Positions 1 through 9,050 of a DNA stretch of 64,000 bases are shown piece by piece (the first letter of the stretch is position 1; each line of letters begins with the position of its first letter). The translations under genes were made by a program, and so were the position numbers. Source of the stretch: Leifsonia shinshuensis (GTDB lineage Bacteria; Actinomycetota; Actinomycetes; Actinomycetales; Microbacteriaceae); the NCBI RefSeq assembly GCF_022606355.1, contig NZ_JAHHZQ010000005.1, forward strand, positions 310,001-374,000, given 5' to 3'. The notes below the pieces were generated by a model that was not told the origin of the DNA, ran no database searches, and was given only the letters and a program-made list of their open reading frames with translations.

Positions 1-764
1 TTCAGCTTGTTCATGCCGTGACCCGGCACGTTCACCCAGGAGTCGCGGGGGAGGGAGACGAGGGTCGCGGACTTCCCGTTGGCCGGGATGTGCAGGATCA
101 TCATGGTGTCCGTGTTGGTGCCGCCGCCGTCCTGCGTGGTGCTCAGCTGGTTCAACTGCGCCTGGGTGGCGTTGTCGGGCCGGTGGTCGTCGCCGACGAG
201 CAGGATGTTCTGGGTCTGCCCGTTGCCGGGGGACGCGATCACGTCGACATGGCTCACGCCGCCCACGAAGCGGAAGTAGCTGTACGCCGCGTAACCGCCG
301 ACGACCACGAGCAGCACGGCGAGGGTTCCGGCGGTCCAGGCGATGATGCGCTTGGCGCGGCGATGTTTGCGCGGGCCCTTCCCGCCACGGCCGCCGCGGC
401 CTCCCGTGCCGCCGCCGCCACGGCCGCCGCCTGTGCCGCCGTCGTCGCCGAAGCCGCCGTCTCCCGGCGCAGGGGCCGGCGAGCCGGAGAGCCCGAACAG
501 GTCGAGGGCGGGGTCGTTCTGCGCCGCGCCCGCTCGGCCCGCTGCGCCGGCGCCACGCGCCGCGGCACCCGCGGCGGCACCTCCGGCGGCGGCTCCTGCG
601 GCGGCCGCTCCGCGACCCGATGGCACGCCGGACGCCGGCCGCGTCGCCCGCACCGGCCGGCGCGGATCGGCTGCGGGCACGCGTCCGTAGACCTCGGTCG
701 GCGGCTCGGGGCGCTCGCGGCCGTCGGCGGAGTCGTCTCCAGCGGGGAAGTTCGGGCGTCGCAC
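1..764 (-). CDS. LytR-CpsA-Psr (LCP) family protein, C-terminus outside window
   Basis: LCP proteins attach undecaprenyl-linked glycopolymers such as teichoic acids or arabinogalactan to peptidoglycan on the outer membrane face. The visible 254 residues start at a GTG, the first start after an in-frame stop. They comprise a cytoplasmic tail of about 140 residues rich in Gly, Ala, Pro and Arg, one membrane segment (WTAGTLAVLLVVVGGYAAYS) and the start of the LCP domain. Motifs seen are NILLVGDD, a TDTMMILHI stretch and SLPRDSW, which carry the conserved Asp/Arg residues that bind the pyrophosphate lipid. The rest of the domain runs off the left edge. The low-complexity tail is common in actinobacterial LCP proteins. 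Family assignment is firm; the polymer handled is unknown. Confidence 0.85.
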   Translation of the reverse strand, partial: MRRPNFPAGDDSADGRERPEPPTEVYGRVPAADPRRPVRATRPASGVPSGRGAAAAGAAAGGAAAGAAARGAGAAGRAGAAQNDPALDLFGLSGSPAPAPGDGGFGDDGGTGGGRGGGGTGGRGGRGGKGPRKHRRAKRIIAWTAGTLAVLLVVVGGYAAYSYFRFVGGVSHVDVIASPGNGQTQNILLVGDDHRPDNATQAQLNQLSTTQDGGGTNTDTMMILHIPANGKSATLVSLPRDSWVNVPGHGMNKL

Positions 765-893
765 ACGAGAACGCTAGAGTGTGCGGCCTGCGAACCGGCT
801 GGTTTCCGGCGGTGTTGCCGGGAATGGCCAGCGGATCCGGCAGCAGTTCTCAGCGCGCTCACGGGTACGGGTTAGCCGGGGCTGCGAGAACCC

Positions 894-1388
894 TCACGGT
901 CCGGGGTGGGGCTGCTCCTCGTCCATGGCCTCGGTCATCCGGCGCGAGATCGCCAGCAGCTCGTCCTGCTGAGCGTCGCTGAGGGCGTCGAACAGGATGC
1001 GCCGGATCGTCGCGGTGTGCTTGGGAAGAGCGCGGACGACGACCCGGCGGCCATCGCCGCTGAGCCGGATCCAGGTCGCCCTGCGGTCCTCGGCGCAGTC
1101 TTCGCGCTCGAGGAGGCCGCGCGCCGCCATGCGGGTGACCTGGTGCGAGACCCGGCTCTTCTCCCAGCCCGTCAGAGCGACCAGGTCGCGCACGCGCAGC
1201 CGTCGCCCCGGCGAGCGGACGAGCGCCATCAGCACCTCCAGTTCGGAGATCGAGATGCCGTCGTCGCGCTGCAGCTGTGCGTCGAGGGCGCGGTCGAACC
1301 CGCGCCTCATCAGGTAGAAAGTGTGGAAGAGCTCTTCTTCGGCGGCGCTCAGCTTGCGCGGGTCGGGGGTGGTGCGCAGGGTCGCCAT
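894..1388 (-). CDS. MarR family transcriptional regulator
   Basis: A 164-residue winged-helix regulator. The central part (LSAAEEELFHTFYLMRRGFD, then ISELEVLMALVRSPGRRLRV and the recognition region GWEKSRVSHQVTRM) is a typical MarR dimer with a wing of the EDRRATWIRLS type. The ATG at 1388 follows an AAGGATGG ribosome site. It lies 26 bases downstream of the membrane-protein gene 1415-1969 on the same strand, so the two probably form an operon. MarR proteins usually control their own operon and a divergent neighbour. Here the divergent neighbour is the FMN reductase at 2069, with a perfect palindrome in the shared region. The ligand is unknown. Confidence 0.85.
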   Translation of the reverse strand: MATLRTTPDPRKLSAAEEELFHTFYLMRRGFDRALDAQLQRDDGISISELEVLMALVRSPGRRLRVRDLVALTGWEKSRVSHQVTRMAARGLLEREDCAEDRRATWIRLSGDGRRVVVRALPKHTATIRRILFDALSDAQQDELLAISRRMTEAMDEEQPHPGP

Positions 1389-1414
1389 ACACCATCCTTG
1401 CACGCGCCACGAGG

Positions 1415-1969
1415 TCAGTGGGCGAGCTGCTCCAAGAACACGACGGCCACCCCGAGCAGCACGATGCCGGCCAGCACGATCAGCTGCTTCCACCCCGCGA
1501 GGCCGGTGCGCGAGACGGCGATCCTGGCGATCACGGCGAGCGACGCGATGAGCGCGGCGATGGCGACGACGACGGCGGTGCGGGCCTGCATCACGCCGAA
1601 GTAGGCCAGCGCCAGCACGATGACCGGCACGGCGAGCACGGTGAGGGCACGGGAGGCGACGGCGATCATGTGTCGGAACTCGCGGGCCGACGGCAGGGTG
1701 TCGTGCACGATCATGTGCGACACGAGGTCGGAGGCGAGCCCGGCGAGCAGCACGCCGACCACGGAGATGATGAGCGTCCACAGCACAGTCGGGGAGTCGA
1801 GGTGCTCGCCGTGCGCGTTGAGCGCCATCAGGATGGCGAGCGCCGTGAAGGTCACGTAGATGCGTTCGCGCAGCCGGTCGCCGGCCTCCTGACGCTCCTG
1901 CTGGGTGGCGTCGCTGGGAAGGTGTGCGTCGTCGGGCTGACGGCCGGTGCGGTCGCGCGGGTGGGACAT
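1415..1969 (-). CDS. Four- to five-helix membrane protein of unknown function
   Basis: 184 residues. After a polar N-terminus of about 40 residues come four or five hydrophobic segments (for example LIISVVGVLLAGLASDL, VLAVPVIVLALAYFGVM, AVVVAIAALIASLAVIA and LIVLAGIVLLGVAVVFL). No catalytic motif is visible. It is upstream of and probably co-transcribed with the MarR gene, so it may be a target of that regulator. I do not recognise a named family. The ATG start has only a weak AGG upstream. Confidence 0.7.
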   Translation of the reverse strand: MSHPRDRTGRQPDDAHLPSDATQQERQEAGDRLRERIYVTFTALAILMALNAHGEHLDSPTVLWTLIISVVGVLLAGLASDLVSHMIVHDTLPSAREFRHMIAVASRALTVLAVPVIVLALAYFGVMQARTAVVVAIAALIASLAVIARIAVSRTGLAGWKQLIVLAGIVLLGVAVVFLEQLAH

Positions 1970-2028
1970 GCCGCGAGCCTAGCGGCACGCCGCCGTCGAG
2001 GGCGGGGAATAGCGGAGGGTCAGACCGG

Positions 2029-2038
2029 GTTCGCGAAC
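2029..2038. promoter_or_regulatory. Palindrome GTTCGCGAAC in divergent promoter region, operator candidate
   Basis: A perfect 10-base palindrome lies between the divergent marR/membrane operon (first start 1969) and the FMN reductase (start 2069). A second dyad, TGAC-AC-GTCA at 2041-2050, follows at once. Position and symmetry suit a dimeric regulator such as the MarR protein encoded next door. No footprint or motif search supports this yet. Confidence 0.35.
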
Positions 2039-2068
2039 GGTGACACGTCATCAAACTGAAAGGCTGAC

Positions 2069-2650
2069 ATGACCAGGATCGCCATCATCATCGGCAGCAC
2101 CCGCCCGGGCCGCAACGGGGAGTCCGTCGCCCGCTGGGTGCTGGAGCACGCCGAGAAGCGCGACGGCGTCGAGTACGAGCTCGTCGACCTCGCCGAGTGG
2201 AACCTCCCGCACCTCGACGAGCCGATGCCGGCCGCAGCGGGACAGTACGCCAACGACCACACCAAGGCGTGGGCCGCCAAGATCGCCGAGTTCGACGGCT
2301 ATCTGTTCGTCACCCCGGAGTACAACCACAGCACCTCCGGCGCGCTCAAGAACGCGATCGACTTCGTGGGCTCCGAGTGGTACAACAAGGCGGCCGGTTT
2401 CGTCAGCTACGGCGTCTTCGGCGGCGCCCGCGCGGTGGAGCACCTGCGCCTGGTGCTGTCGCAGCTGCAGGTCGCGACCGTCAGTGCGTTCGTCGGGCTG
2501 AGCCTCCAGCACGACTTCGAGAACTGGTCGCTCAAGCCGACCGCCGCTGCGGAGGCCGGGCTCACCCCGGTCTTCGACCAGCTCGAGTCGTGGTCGGCCG
2601 CGCTCGCGACGGTGCGCGATGCCGCCGCCGAGGAGGACGTCGCCGCGTAA
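2069..2650 (+). CDS. NAD(P)H-dependent FMN reductase family flavoprotein
   Basis: A 193-residue flavodoxin-like protein. The FMN phosphate loop is GSTRPGRNGES near residues 9-19. The second family signature PEYNHSTSGALKNAID near residue 81 binds the isoalloxazine ring. Such enzymes reduce FMN, quinones or azo dyes with NAD(P)H in the cytosol. AAAGG six bases before the ATG is the ribosome site. It is divergent from the MarR operon, a common arrangement for MarR-controlled quinone or oxidant defence reductases. The physiological substrate is not evident. Confidence 0.88.
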   Translation: MTRIAIIIGSTRPGRNGESVARWVLEHAEKRDGVEYELVDLAEWNLPHLDEPMPAAAGQYANDHTKAWAAKIAEFDGYLFVTPEYNHSTSGALKNAIDFVGSEWYNKAAGFVSYGVFGGARAVEHLRLVLSQLQVATVSAFVGLSLQHDFENWSLKPTAAAEAGLTPVFDQLESWSAALATVRDAAAEEDVAA

Positions 2651-2681
2651 CACGCGTCTCCTCCCGAGGGGCACGCCCTCA

Positions 2682-2738
2682 CGAGGGGCACGTCGTCGTC
2701 ACTTTCGCGCCGCGAAAGCGACAACGACGTGCCCCTCG
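2682..2738. repeat. Long palindrome with CGAGGGGCACG arms (family 1, copy A)
   Basis: Two 28-base arms (2682-2709 and 2711-2738) match at 26 of 28 positions with almost no loop. The outer 11 bases are CGAGGGGCACG, and the same 11-mer also occurs directly repeated at 2665-2675. The inner arm differs from the other copies. It lies between the convergent FMN reductase and nei genes, so it could end transcription from both sides, but it lacks a T tract. Confidence 0.75.
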
Positions 2739-2745
2739 CTTCGAC

Positions 2746-3522
2746 TCAGGTCTGGCAGGTGGGGCAGAAGTACGTGACGCGTTCGTCCAGCTCGGTGCGG
2801 CCGAGTTCGGAGCGGTGCACGAGCGTGCCGCAGCGCAGGCACGGGCGGCCGTCGCGACCGTACACCCAGGTCGTGCGGCCGCGCCGGGTGTCGCCCGTCG
2901 TGACGCGCACGGCGCGGTCGCGGTTGGCGACCAGCATGCGCCGTGCCAGATCGACCGCCGCGGGGACATCGACCTCACCGACCGGCCGTGTCGGCAGCAT
3001 CCCGCGCACGAAGCAGATCTCGTTGGCGTAGACATTGCCGACTCCTGCGAGGTTGCGCTGGTCGAGCAGGGCGACCGCGATCGGCGTCCCGGGATGCGCC
3101 TCCACGCGCCGCACCGCCTCCGCGGCATCCCAGTCGGGGCCGAGGAGGTCCGGTCCGAGATGCCCGACGGCGGAGTCCTCCTGCGCGCGAGGGATCACCT
3201 CCAGCACCCCGAGCAGGAATCCCACGGCCTGCGACTCCGCCGTGCGCAGCACCGCCCGCGCCTGGAAGGCGGGATGGCGCCACCGGCCGCCCGGCGGATA
3301 CACCTCCCACGATCCCTCCATCTTCAGGTGGCTGTGGATGCTGTACCCGCCGACCCGGATCAGCAGGTGCTTTCCGCGGCTGACGACCTCCTCGACCCGC
3401 TGCCCGCTGAGAGCGACCGTCGCGTATGCGGGAACCCGGAAGTCCGTCTGCGTGAGCGTGCGCCCCGCCAACGCGCGCCGCAGGCGCACGGCGGTCTGGA
3501 AGACGGTGTCACCCTCGGGCAT
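2746..3522 (-). CDS. nei: Fpg/Nei family DNA glycosylase (endonuclease VIII-like)
   Basis: 258 residues, usual for the family. It begins MPEGDT: Pro2 is the Schiff-base nucleophile and Glu3 the catalytic acid. The conserved Lys is in SRGKHLL near residue 51. The helix-two-turn-helix region contains LLDQRNLAGVGNVYANEICF, and the C-terminus carries a CLRC...CPTC zinc finger. It removes oxidised bases and cleaves abasic sites. The MPEGDT rather than MPELPE start points to the Nei side. The start at 3522 lies 7 bases after the stop of the lhr-like helicase, indicating one operon and a shared repair role, a pairing known in actinobacteria. Confidence 0.9.
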   Translation of the reverse strand: MPEGDTVFQTAVRLRRALAGRTLTQTDFRVPAYATVALSGQRVEEVVSRGKHLLIRVGGYSIHSHLKMEGSWEVYPPGGRWRHPAFQARAVLRTAESQAVGFLLGVLEVIPRAQEDSAVGHLGPDLLGPDWDAAEAVRRVEAHPGTPIAVALLDQRNLAGVGNVYANEICFVRGMLPTRPVGEVDVPAAVDLARRMLVANRDRAVRVTTGDTRRGRTTWVYGRDGRPCLRCGTLVHRSELGRTELDERVTYFCPTCQT

Positions 3523-3529
3523 CCGGCGA

Positions 3530-6500
3530 TCACCCGCGCAGGCGCAGGCCGCGCGGCGTCGGGAGGAACCCGGCCTCGCCCAGCGCGACGCCGAGCGCAG
3601 AGCCGAGCACGGACGCACCGTTGACTGTCTCGATGGCGAGCTTGTCGACGCGACGGGAGGTCACCAGCCCGGCCAGGGCCCGCGACGCCGCGAGCAGCGC
3701 AGGCCGTTCGGCCTCGTTCGCCTGGTCGACGAAACACAGCAGGCTCTTGCCGCCGCGCTCCACGTACAGCGTCAGCTCGCCGTCGACGAGGGCGACCAGC
3801 GCCCCCGCCTTGCGGCCGGGGCGGTGCCCGGTGCCGCCCTCCACGCCACCGCCCGCCGCGGGCACCGACGGCCAGGGCAGCGCTGCGCCGTAGGCGTTCG
3901 CCGGGTCGGTCGCCGCGATCGCGAGCGCCTCGAACGGCCGGGGCTGCGTGTGGTCGCGTGCGAAAGTGCGGAGGCGGTCCACCGTCGGGCCACTGGCGAA
4001 CTGGGCGGCGCCGAGCGTCTCGACGAAGTAGCCGCGCCGCGCCCTCCCGGTGTCTTCGAAACCGCTGAGCACCTTGTATGCGAGCGCGAAGCCGCCCGGC
4101 GTGCCTTCGTTCATCACCGAGCCGCGCGTCACCACGCCGTAGCGGTCGAGCAGCGTCTCGGCCTGACCGTGCGCGCGGACCGTGGACTCCAGGTCGCGCT
4201 CCGGGAGCAGCGACCAGCGCCCCGCCACGGTCGGGGGTCCCATCCGGGTGACCATCGCCGACTGGCGGGGCGCTCCCACCCGGCCGCGGTACATGCGCGA
4301 ACGGGTCGGCTGCCGTGGGCGCTTGTGCGCGCCTCCGCCCGCGCCGGTGACGGTGCGCAGCGGCGCCAGCGTGTCGTTGGTCACGAGCCCGGACCAGACC
4401 AGGTCCCACAGCGCGGTCACGAGCTCCGCGTCGTCGATCGCCTCGCCGCGCTCGGCACCCAGCGTGTCGGACAGCTGGCGGAAGAAGTAGCCGCCGCCGC
4501 GGGCCAGCGCCGCCAGGACGCCGCGCTGCAGGTCGTCCGGCTCGCGCTCGGCCGGCGGGGCGAGGGTGAGCGGCGCCGCGTCGGCGAGGTGGAAGCTGAT
4601 CCACCCGTCGTTGCCCGGGAGGGCGCCGTCTCCCGACCAGATGACCTCCCCGGTGGCGGTGAGCTCGTCGAGCATCGCCGGGCTGTAGTCGGACACCCGG
4701 GAGGGCAGCACCAGCGACTCCCAGGCGGAGGCGGGGATGCGCGCGCCGGCGAGCTGCTCGATGACCGAGGCGACCGCGTCGACCCCGCGCAGCGTCGAGC
4801 CCAGGTGCTGCCAGTCGCCGAGGAACCGGGCGAAGGTCGCGGTCTCGACCGGCTCGACCTCCTGGCGCAGCGCCGCGAGCGACATCCGGCGCAACCGCCG
4901 AAGGACCTCGGCGTCGCACCACTCCGAGCCGTGCGCGTGCGGACGGAACTCGCCCTCGACGACCCTGCCGTCGTACGAGAGACGCCGGAGCGCGTCCTGC
5001 ACGATCGCCGGGCCCAGCCCCAGCGTCGCGGCGAGTTCGCCGATCTCGAACGGGCCGTGCGTGCGGGCGTAGCGGCTGACGAGGTCGCCGAGCGGGTCGT
5101 CGACCGGCTCGATGAACGCGACGGGGACGCCGATCGGGAGCGGGACGCCCAGGGCGTCGCGCAGGCGGCTCGCGTCTTCGATGGCCGCGTAGCGCTCGGT
5201 GCCGGCGTAGGTCACCGCGAGCGCCCGCTTGGCGTCGACCAGCGCGGCGAGGTGCGCGGCTGCGGCCTCCGCGGTGGCGTGCAGGGGAGCGGCGTCGTCC
5301 GTCTCGGCCGATTCGTCGGCCGGCCCGGTTTCGGCGCTGCCCTGCAGCCGCAGCGCGACCTCCTCGACCGTCAGCGGCCCGAGCAGCCGCAGGAGGTCGG
5401 CCACGCCCTCCTCGCCCCGCACCCGTCGGTCGGGGTCGAGCCTCTGCAACTGCAGCTCCACGCGCTCGATCACCGCAGGGTCGAGCAGCTCACGCAGTTC
5501 GGCGCGCCCGAGCAGCTCGGCGAGCAGCCCGGCGTCGAGCGACAGCGCCGCCGCCCTCCGCTCCGCGAGGGGGCTGTCGCCCTCGTACATGAACGCGGCG
5601 ACGTACCCGAACAGCAGCGAGCGCGCGAAGGGCGACGCGGTCTCTGTCGCGGCCTCCACGATGGTGATGCTCCGCTGCGCGATGCTCTGCGCCACCTGGT
5701 CGAGCGCAGGGAGGTCGTAGACATCCTGCAGGCACTCCCGGACCGTCTCCAGGATGATCGGGAAGCTCGGGTACTTGCGCGCGACGTCGAGCAGCTGCGA
5801 CGCCTTCTGCCGCTGCTGCCAGAGCGGCGACCGCTTGCCCGGGTTGTACTTGGGCAGCAGAAGTGCGCGGGCGGCGCACTCCCGGAACCGCGACGCGAAG
5901 AGCGCGGAACCGCCGACCTCCAGCGTCACCAGCACGTCGAGCTCGGCCGGTTCGAAGACGAACAGCTCGCCGCCCGGTGGCGTGGATTCCGTGTCGGGAA
6001 TACGCACGATGATGCCGTCGTCGGCCGCCATCGCCCCAGCGTCGATCCCGTACCGCTCGCGTACCCGCGCCTGCACGGCCAGCGCCCACGGCGAATGCAC
6101 CTGCATGCCGAACGGGGAATGCAAGACGACCCGCCAGTCGCCCAGCTCGTCGCGGAACCGCTCGACCACCAGCGTCCGGTCGGTGGGGAGGTGACCCGTC
6201 GCCTCCTTCTGCTCGCGGAGGAACGCCAGCAGGTTGGCCGTCGCGAAGGCGTCGAGCCCGGCCTCCACGCAGCGCAGCTCGGCGTCGGCGGGGGAGGCGG
6301 CGCCCAGCTCGCGCACGAACGCGCCGACGGCGGCGCCCAGCTCTGCCGGCCTGCCGAGGCCGTCGCCCTTCCAGAACGGCAGGCGGCCCGGCTCTCCGAA
6401 GGCCGGAGTCACCAGCACGCGGTCGTGCGTGATCTCCTGGATGCGCCAGCTCGTCGAGCCCAGTGCGAACACGTCGCCCACGCGCGACTCGTAGACCATC

Positions 6501-8218
6501 TCCTCGTCGAGCTCGCCGACGCGGCTCGCCCGCTCACCGACCATGAACACGCCGAACATGCCGCGGTCGGGGATGGTGCCCCCGCTGGTCACCGCCAGCC
6601 GCTGCGCACCGGGGCGGCCGGTGAGCGTGCCGGCGTCGCGGTCCCAGACGATGCGCGGGCGCAGCTCGGCGAACTCGTCGGACGGGTAGCGGCCGGCGAG
6701 GAGGTCGAGGGTGGCGTCGTACGCGCTCCGGGGCAGTGTGGCGAACGGCGCGCTGCGGCGCACGGCGTCGAACCACTCGTCGGCGTCGAGCGGCTCCAGC
6801 GCGGTCGCCGCGACGGTCTGCTGGGCGAGGATGTCGAGCGGGTTGGCCGGGACCTTCAGCGTCTCGATGAGGCCGCCGACCATCCGCTCGGTGGCGACAG
6901 CCGAGTGGATGAGATCAGCCCGGTGCTTGGGGAAGACCACGCCGCGGGAGACCTCGCCCACCTGGTGGCCGGCGCGGCCGACACGCTGCAGCCCGCTCGC
7001 CACAGAGGGCGGCGCCTCGACCTGCACCACGAGGTCGACGGCGCCCATGTCGATGCCGAGCTCGAGGCTGGAGGTCGCGACGACACAGCGCAGCCTCCCC
7101 GACTTGAGGTCGTCTTCGATGAGCGCGCGCTGCTCCTTGCTCACCGAGCCGTGGTGCGCGCGGGCGAGCACCAGCGATTCCGGATCGGCGACGGCGGCGG
7201 AGCCCTTGGTCTGGCCCGAGCCGCCCATCAGCTCGGCGGGAGGTCGCGGTGCCGGGGCGACGCCGGCCTCGCCGCCGAGCACGCGCTCCTCGTAGATCTC
7301 GTTGAGCCGGGCGGTGAGCCGCTCGGCCAGCCGCCGCGAGTTGGCGAAGACGATCGAGGAGCGGTGCTCGAGCACGCGGTCGACGATCGCCTCCTCCACG
7401 TGCGGCCAGATCGAGCCGGCCTGTGGGGCGGAGCCGTCGTCGTTGCCGCTCGCGAACGTCGAGGTGCCGAGCTCGCTCATGTCTTCGACCGGCACGACGA
7501 CGCGCAAGTCGAATCGCTTGCCCGCGGGCGGGGCCACGACCTCAACCGGTGCCCGGCCGCCGAGGAAGCGCGCCACCTCCTCCGCCGGTCGCACCGTCGC
7601 AGACAGTCCGATGCGCTGGGCGGGCGCCGGCAGCAGGGCGTCGAGGCGCTCGAGCGAGAGCGCGAGATGGGCGCCGCGCTTGGTGGCGGCGACGGCGTGC
7701 ACCTCGTCGACGATCACCGTCTCGACGGCCGCGAGCGTCTCGCGCGCCTGCGAGGTGAGCATGAGGAACAGCGACTCCGGCGTCGTGATCAGGATGTCGG
7801 GAGGCGACGCGACGAGCGCGCGGCGGTCGGCCGACGTGGTGTCGCCCGAGCGCACGCCGACGCTCACGTGCGGAGGCTCGGCGCCCAGCCTCCTCGCGGT
7901 CTGGGTGATGCCGACCAGGGGAGCGCGCAGGTTGCGCTCGACATCGACCCCGAGTGCCTTGAGCGGAGAGATGTACAGGACCCGCGTCCCCGGGCGGTCG
8001 TCGGGCTTCGGCTCGCTGCTCGCCAGCCGGTCGATCGCCCAGAGGAAGGAGGCGAGCGTCTTGCCGGAGCCGGTCGGCGCGATGACGAGCGCATGCCTGC
8101 CGTGCGAGATGGCCTCCCATGCCCCGGCCTGCGCGTCCGTGGGCGCGGCGAAGGCCCCGCGGAACCATTCACGGGTCGCGGGGGAGAACCGGTCGAGCAC
8201 GTCGCTCATCGACTCCAT
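3530..8218 (-). CDS. lhr: Lhr-like ATP-dependent superfamily 2 helicase
   Basis: About 1562 residues, the length of a full Lhr. The N-terminal helicase core has Q-motif-like PTDAQAGAWE, Walker A APTGSGKT (47-54), DEVH (161-164), SAT in IGLSATV, and motif VI QRVGRAGHQVG. The remaining roughly 700 residues correspond to the Lhr winged-helix and C-terminal domains. Lhr is a 3'-5' translocase for RNA:DNA hybrids, induced by DNA damage in mycobacteria. ATG 8218 follows GGGGAGCAGG; an alternative ATG is at 8209. It is transcribed with nei downstream. Confidence 0.92.
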   Translation of the reverse strand: MESMSDVLDRFSPATREWFRGAFAAPTDAQAGAWEAISHGRHALVIAPTGSGKTLASFLWAIDRLASSEPKPDDRPGTRVLYISPLKALGVDVERNLRAPLVGITQTARRLGAEPPHVSVGVRSGDTTSADRRALVASPPDILITTPESLFLMLTSQARETLAAVETVIVDEVHAVAATKRGAHLALSLERLDALLPAPAQRIGLSATVRPAEEVARFLGGRAPVEVVAPPAGKRFDLRVVVPVEDMSELGTSTFASGNDDGSAPQAGSIWPHVEEAIVDRVLEHRSSIVFANSRRLAERLTARLNEIYEERVLGGEAGVAPAPRPPAELMGGSGQTKGSAAVADPESLVLARAHHGSVSKEQRALIEDDLKSGRLRCVVATSSLELGIDMGAVDLVVQVEAPPSVASGLQRVGRAGHQVGEVSRGVVFPKHRADLIHSAVATERMVGGLIETLKVPANPLDILAQQTVAATALEPLDADEWFDAVRRSAPFATLPRSAYDATLDLLAGRYPSDEFAELRPRIVWDRDAGTLTGRPGAQRLAVTSGGTIPDRGMFGVFMVGERASRVGELDEEMVYESRVGDVFALGSTSWRIQEITHDRVLVTPAFGEPGRLPFWKGDGLGRPAELGAAVGAFVRELGAASPADAELRCVEAGLDAFATANLLAFLREQKEATGHLPTDRTLVVERFRDELGDWRVVLHSPFGMQVHSPWALAVQARVRERYGIDAGAMAADDGIIVRIPDTESTPPGGELFVFEPAELDVLVTLEVGGSALFASRFRECAARALLLPKYNPGKRSPLWQQRQKASQLLDVARKYPSFPIILETVRECLQDVYDLPALDQVAQSIAQRSITIVEAATETASPFARSLLFGYVAAFMYEGDSPLAERRAAALSLDAGLLAELLGRAELRELLDPAVIERVELQLQRLDPDRRVRGEEGVADLLRLLGPLTVEEVALRLQGSAETGPADESAETDDAAPLHATAEAAAAHLAALVDAKRALAVTYAGTERYAAIEDASRLRDALGVPLPIGVPVAFIEPVDDPLGDLVSRYARTHGPFEIGELAATLGLGPAIVQDALRRLSYDGRVVEGEFRPHAHGSEWCDAEVLRRLRRMSLAALRQEVEPVETATFARFLGDWQHLGSTLRGVDAVASVIEQLAGARIPASAWESLVLPSRVSDYSPAMLDELTATGEVIWSGDGALPGNDGWISFHLADAAPLTLAPPAEREPDDLQRGVLAALARGGGYFFRQLSDTLGAERGEAIDDAELVTALWDLVWSGLVTNDTLAPLRTVTGAGGGAHKRPRQPTRSRMYRGRVGAPRQSAMVTRMGPPTVAGRWSLLPERDLESTVRAHGQAETLLDRYGVVTRGSVMNEGTPGGFALAYKVLSGFEDTGRARRGYFVETLGAAQFASGPTVDRLRTFARDHTQPRPFEALAIAATDPANAYGAALPWPSVPAAGGGVEGGTGHRPGRKAGALVALVDGELTLYVERGGKSLLCFVDQANEAERPALLAASRALAGLVTSRRVDKLAIETVNGASVLGSALGVALGEAGFLPTPRGLRLRG

Positions 8219-8282
8219 CCTGCTCCCCGCCACCGACAGGGGCCAGTCGGAGCACTCTCGCGCAGCGGCCGTGCCGCTCGGG

Positions 8283-8939
8283 TCAGCGGCTGCGGGGCAG
8301 GTGTGCCCGGATGAACGACGAGATGTCGCCCAGCTCGAGCGGCGAGATTCCGTGCCCGAGGCCTTCGTAGATGCGGGCGTCGAGGCCGGAGTGCCCCGGC
8401 AGCCACTCCTCCGCACGTGCGATGGACGCGGCGGGGATGGTGTCGTCGTTCGTGCCGCGACCCCAGAACACCGGCGGCCTGCGCTCGCCGAGGGTCGCGT
8501 CGCCGTCCTCGGGGCCCTGCACCACGAAGCCGGACAGCATCACGGCGAAGTCGAAGCGCTCGGGGGCCAGGCGCATCAGCTGCAGCGCCATCGCGCCGCC
8601 CTGCGAGAAGCCCAGGAGGCCGGTCGGCACGTCGGGCTGCTCGTCGATCCAGTCGAGCACCGCACGGGCCGCGGCGTTGGCATTCGCGGCGATCGGGTCG
8701 CCGGAGACGTTGGTGAACCGGGAGAACCACGCGAAGCCCGGCCCCTCGGGGATCGGCGCGCGAAGCGACGCGATCACCGGCTCCAGCGGAAGATAGGCCG
8801 AGATGCCGAAGAGATCGGCCTCGTCGGACGCGTACCCGTGCAGCAGGATCAGCCGGGGTCGGTCGGCCCGGTCGGCCTCTCCTGCGGACCACAGCACGGC
8901 GTCGCGGTCGAGGCGGAGCTCGGGGGCGGGGAACGGCAT
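8283..8939 (-). CDS. Alpha/beta hydrolase of the phospholipase/carboxylesterase family
   Basis: 218 residues. The Ser-Asp-His triad is visible: Ser112 in GFSQGG, Asp165/166 in GRGTNDDTIP and His196 in GLGHGIS. The oxyanion segment ILLHGYASDE comes early. The fold matches the YpfH/phospholipase-carboxylesterase group of cytosolic serine esterases acting on short-chain esters or acyl groups. No signal peptide is seen. It is divergent from the Nudix-like gene at 9051 and ends about 65 bases before lhr on the same strand, so read-through is possible. The ribosome site is weak. Confidence 0.85.
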   Translation of the reverse strand: MPFPAPELRLDRDAVLWSAGEADRADRPRLILLHGYASDEADLFGISAYLPLEPVIASLRAPIPEGPGFAWFSRFTNVSGDPIAANANAAARAVLDWIDEQPDVPTGLLGFSQGGAMALQLMRLAPERFDFAVMLSGFVVQGPEDGDATLGERRPPVFWGRGTNDDTIPAASIARAEEWLPGHSGLDARIYEGLGHGISPLELGDISSFIRAHLPRSR

Positions 8940-9038
8940 GTTCCATTGTGTGCATTACCCGGCCGTCCTCCACAGCCCCCAGATCGCGGCGCAGTCCACA
9001 GATCCGTCTGTCTGCGTGAACACAGGCTTCGGCATCCG

Positions 9039-9050
9039 TAGGATCGGTGC
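9039..9050 (+). promoter_or_regulatory. Extended -10 TAGGAT placed for leaderless transcription
   Basis: TAGGAT at 9039-9044 is followed by six bases and then the ATG at 9051. In high-GC actinobacteria a TAnnnT six or seven bases before a start codon usually means the mRNA begins at the start codon itself. There is no Shine-Dalgarno sequence before this gene, which supports the reading. The -35 region is poor. Confidence 0.45.

Noticed and set aside
3035-8314. A 1759-codon open frame opposite lhr
   Set aside because: Low-complexity Arg/Ala/His translation, fully explained by shadowing of the helicase gene.
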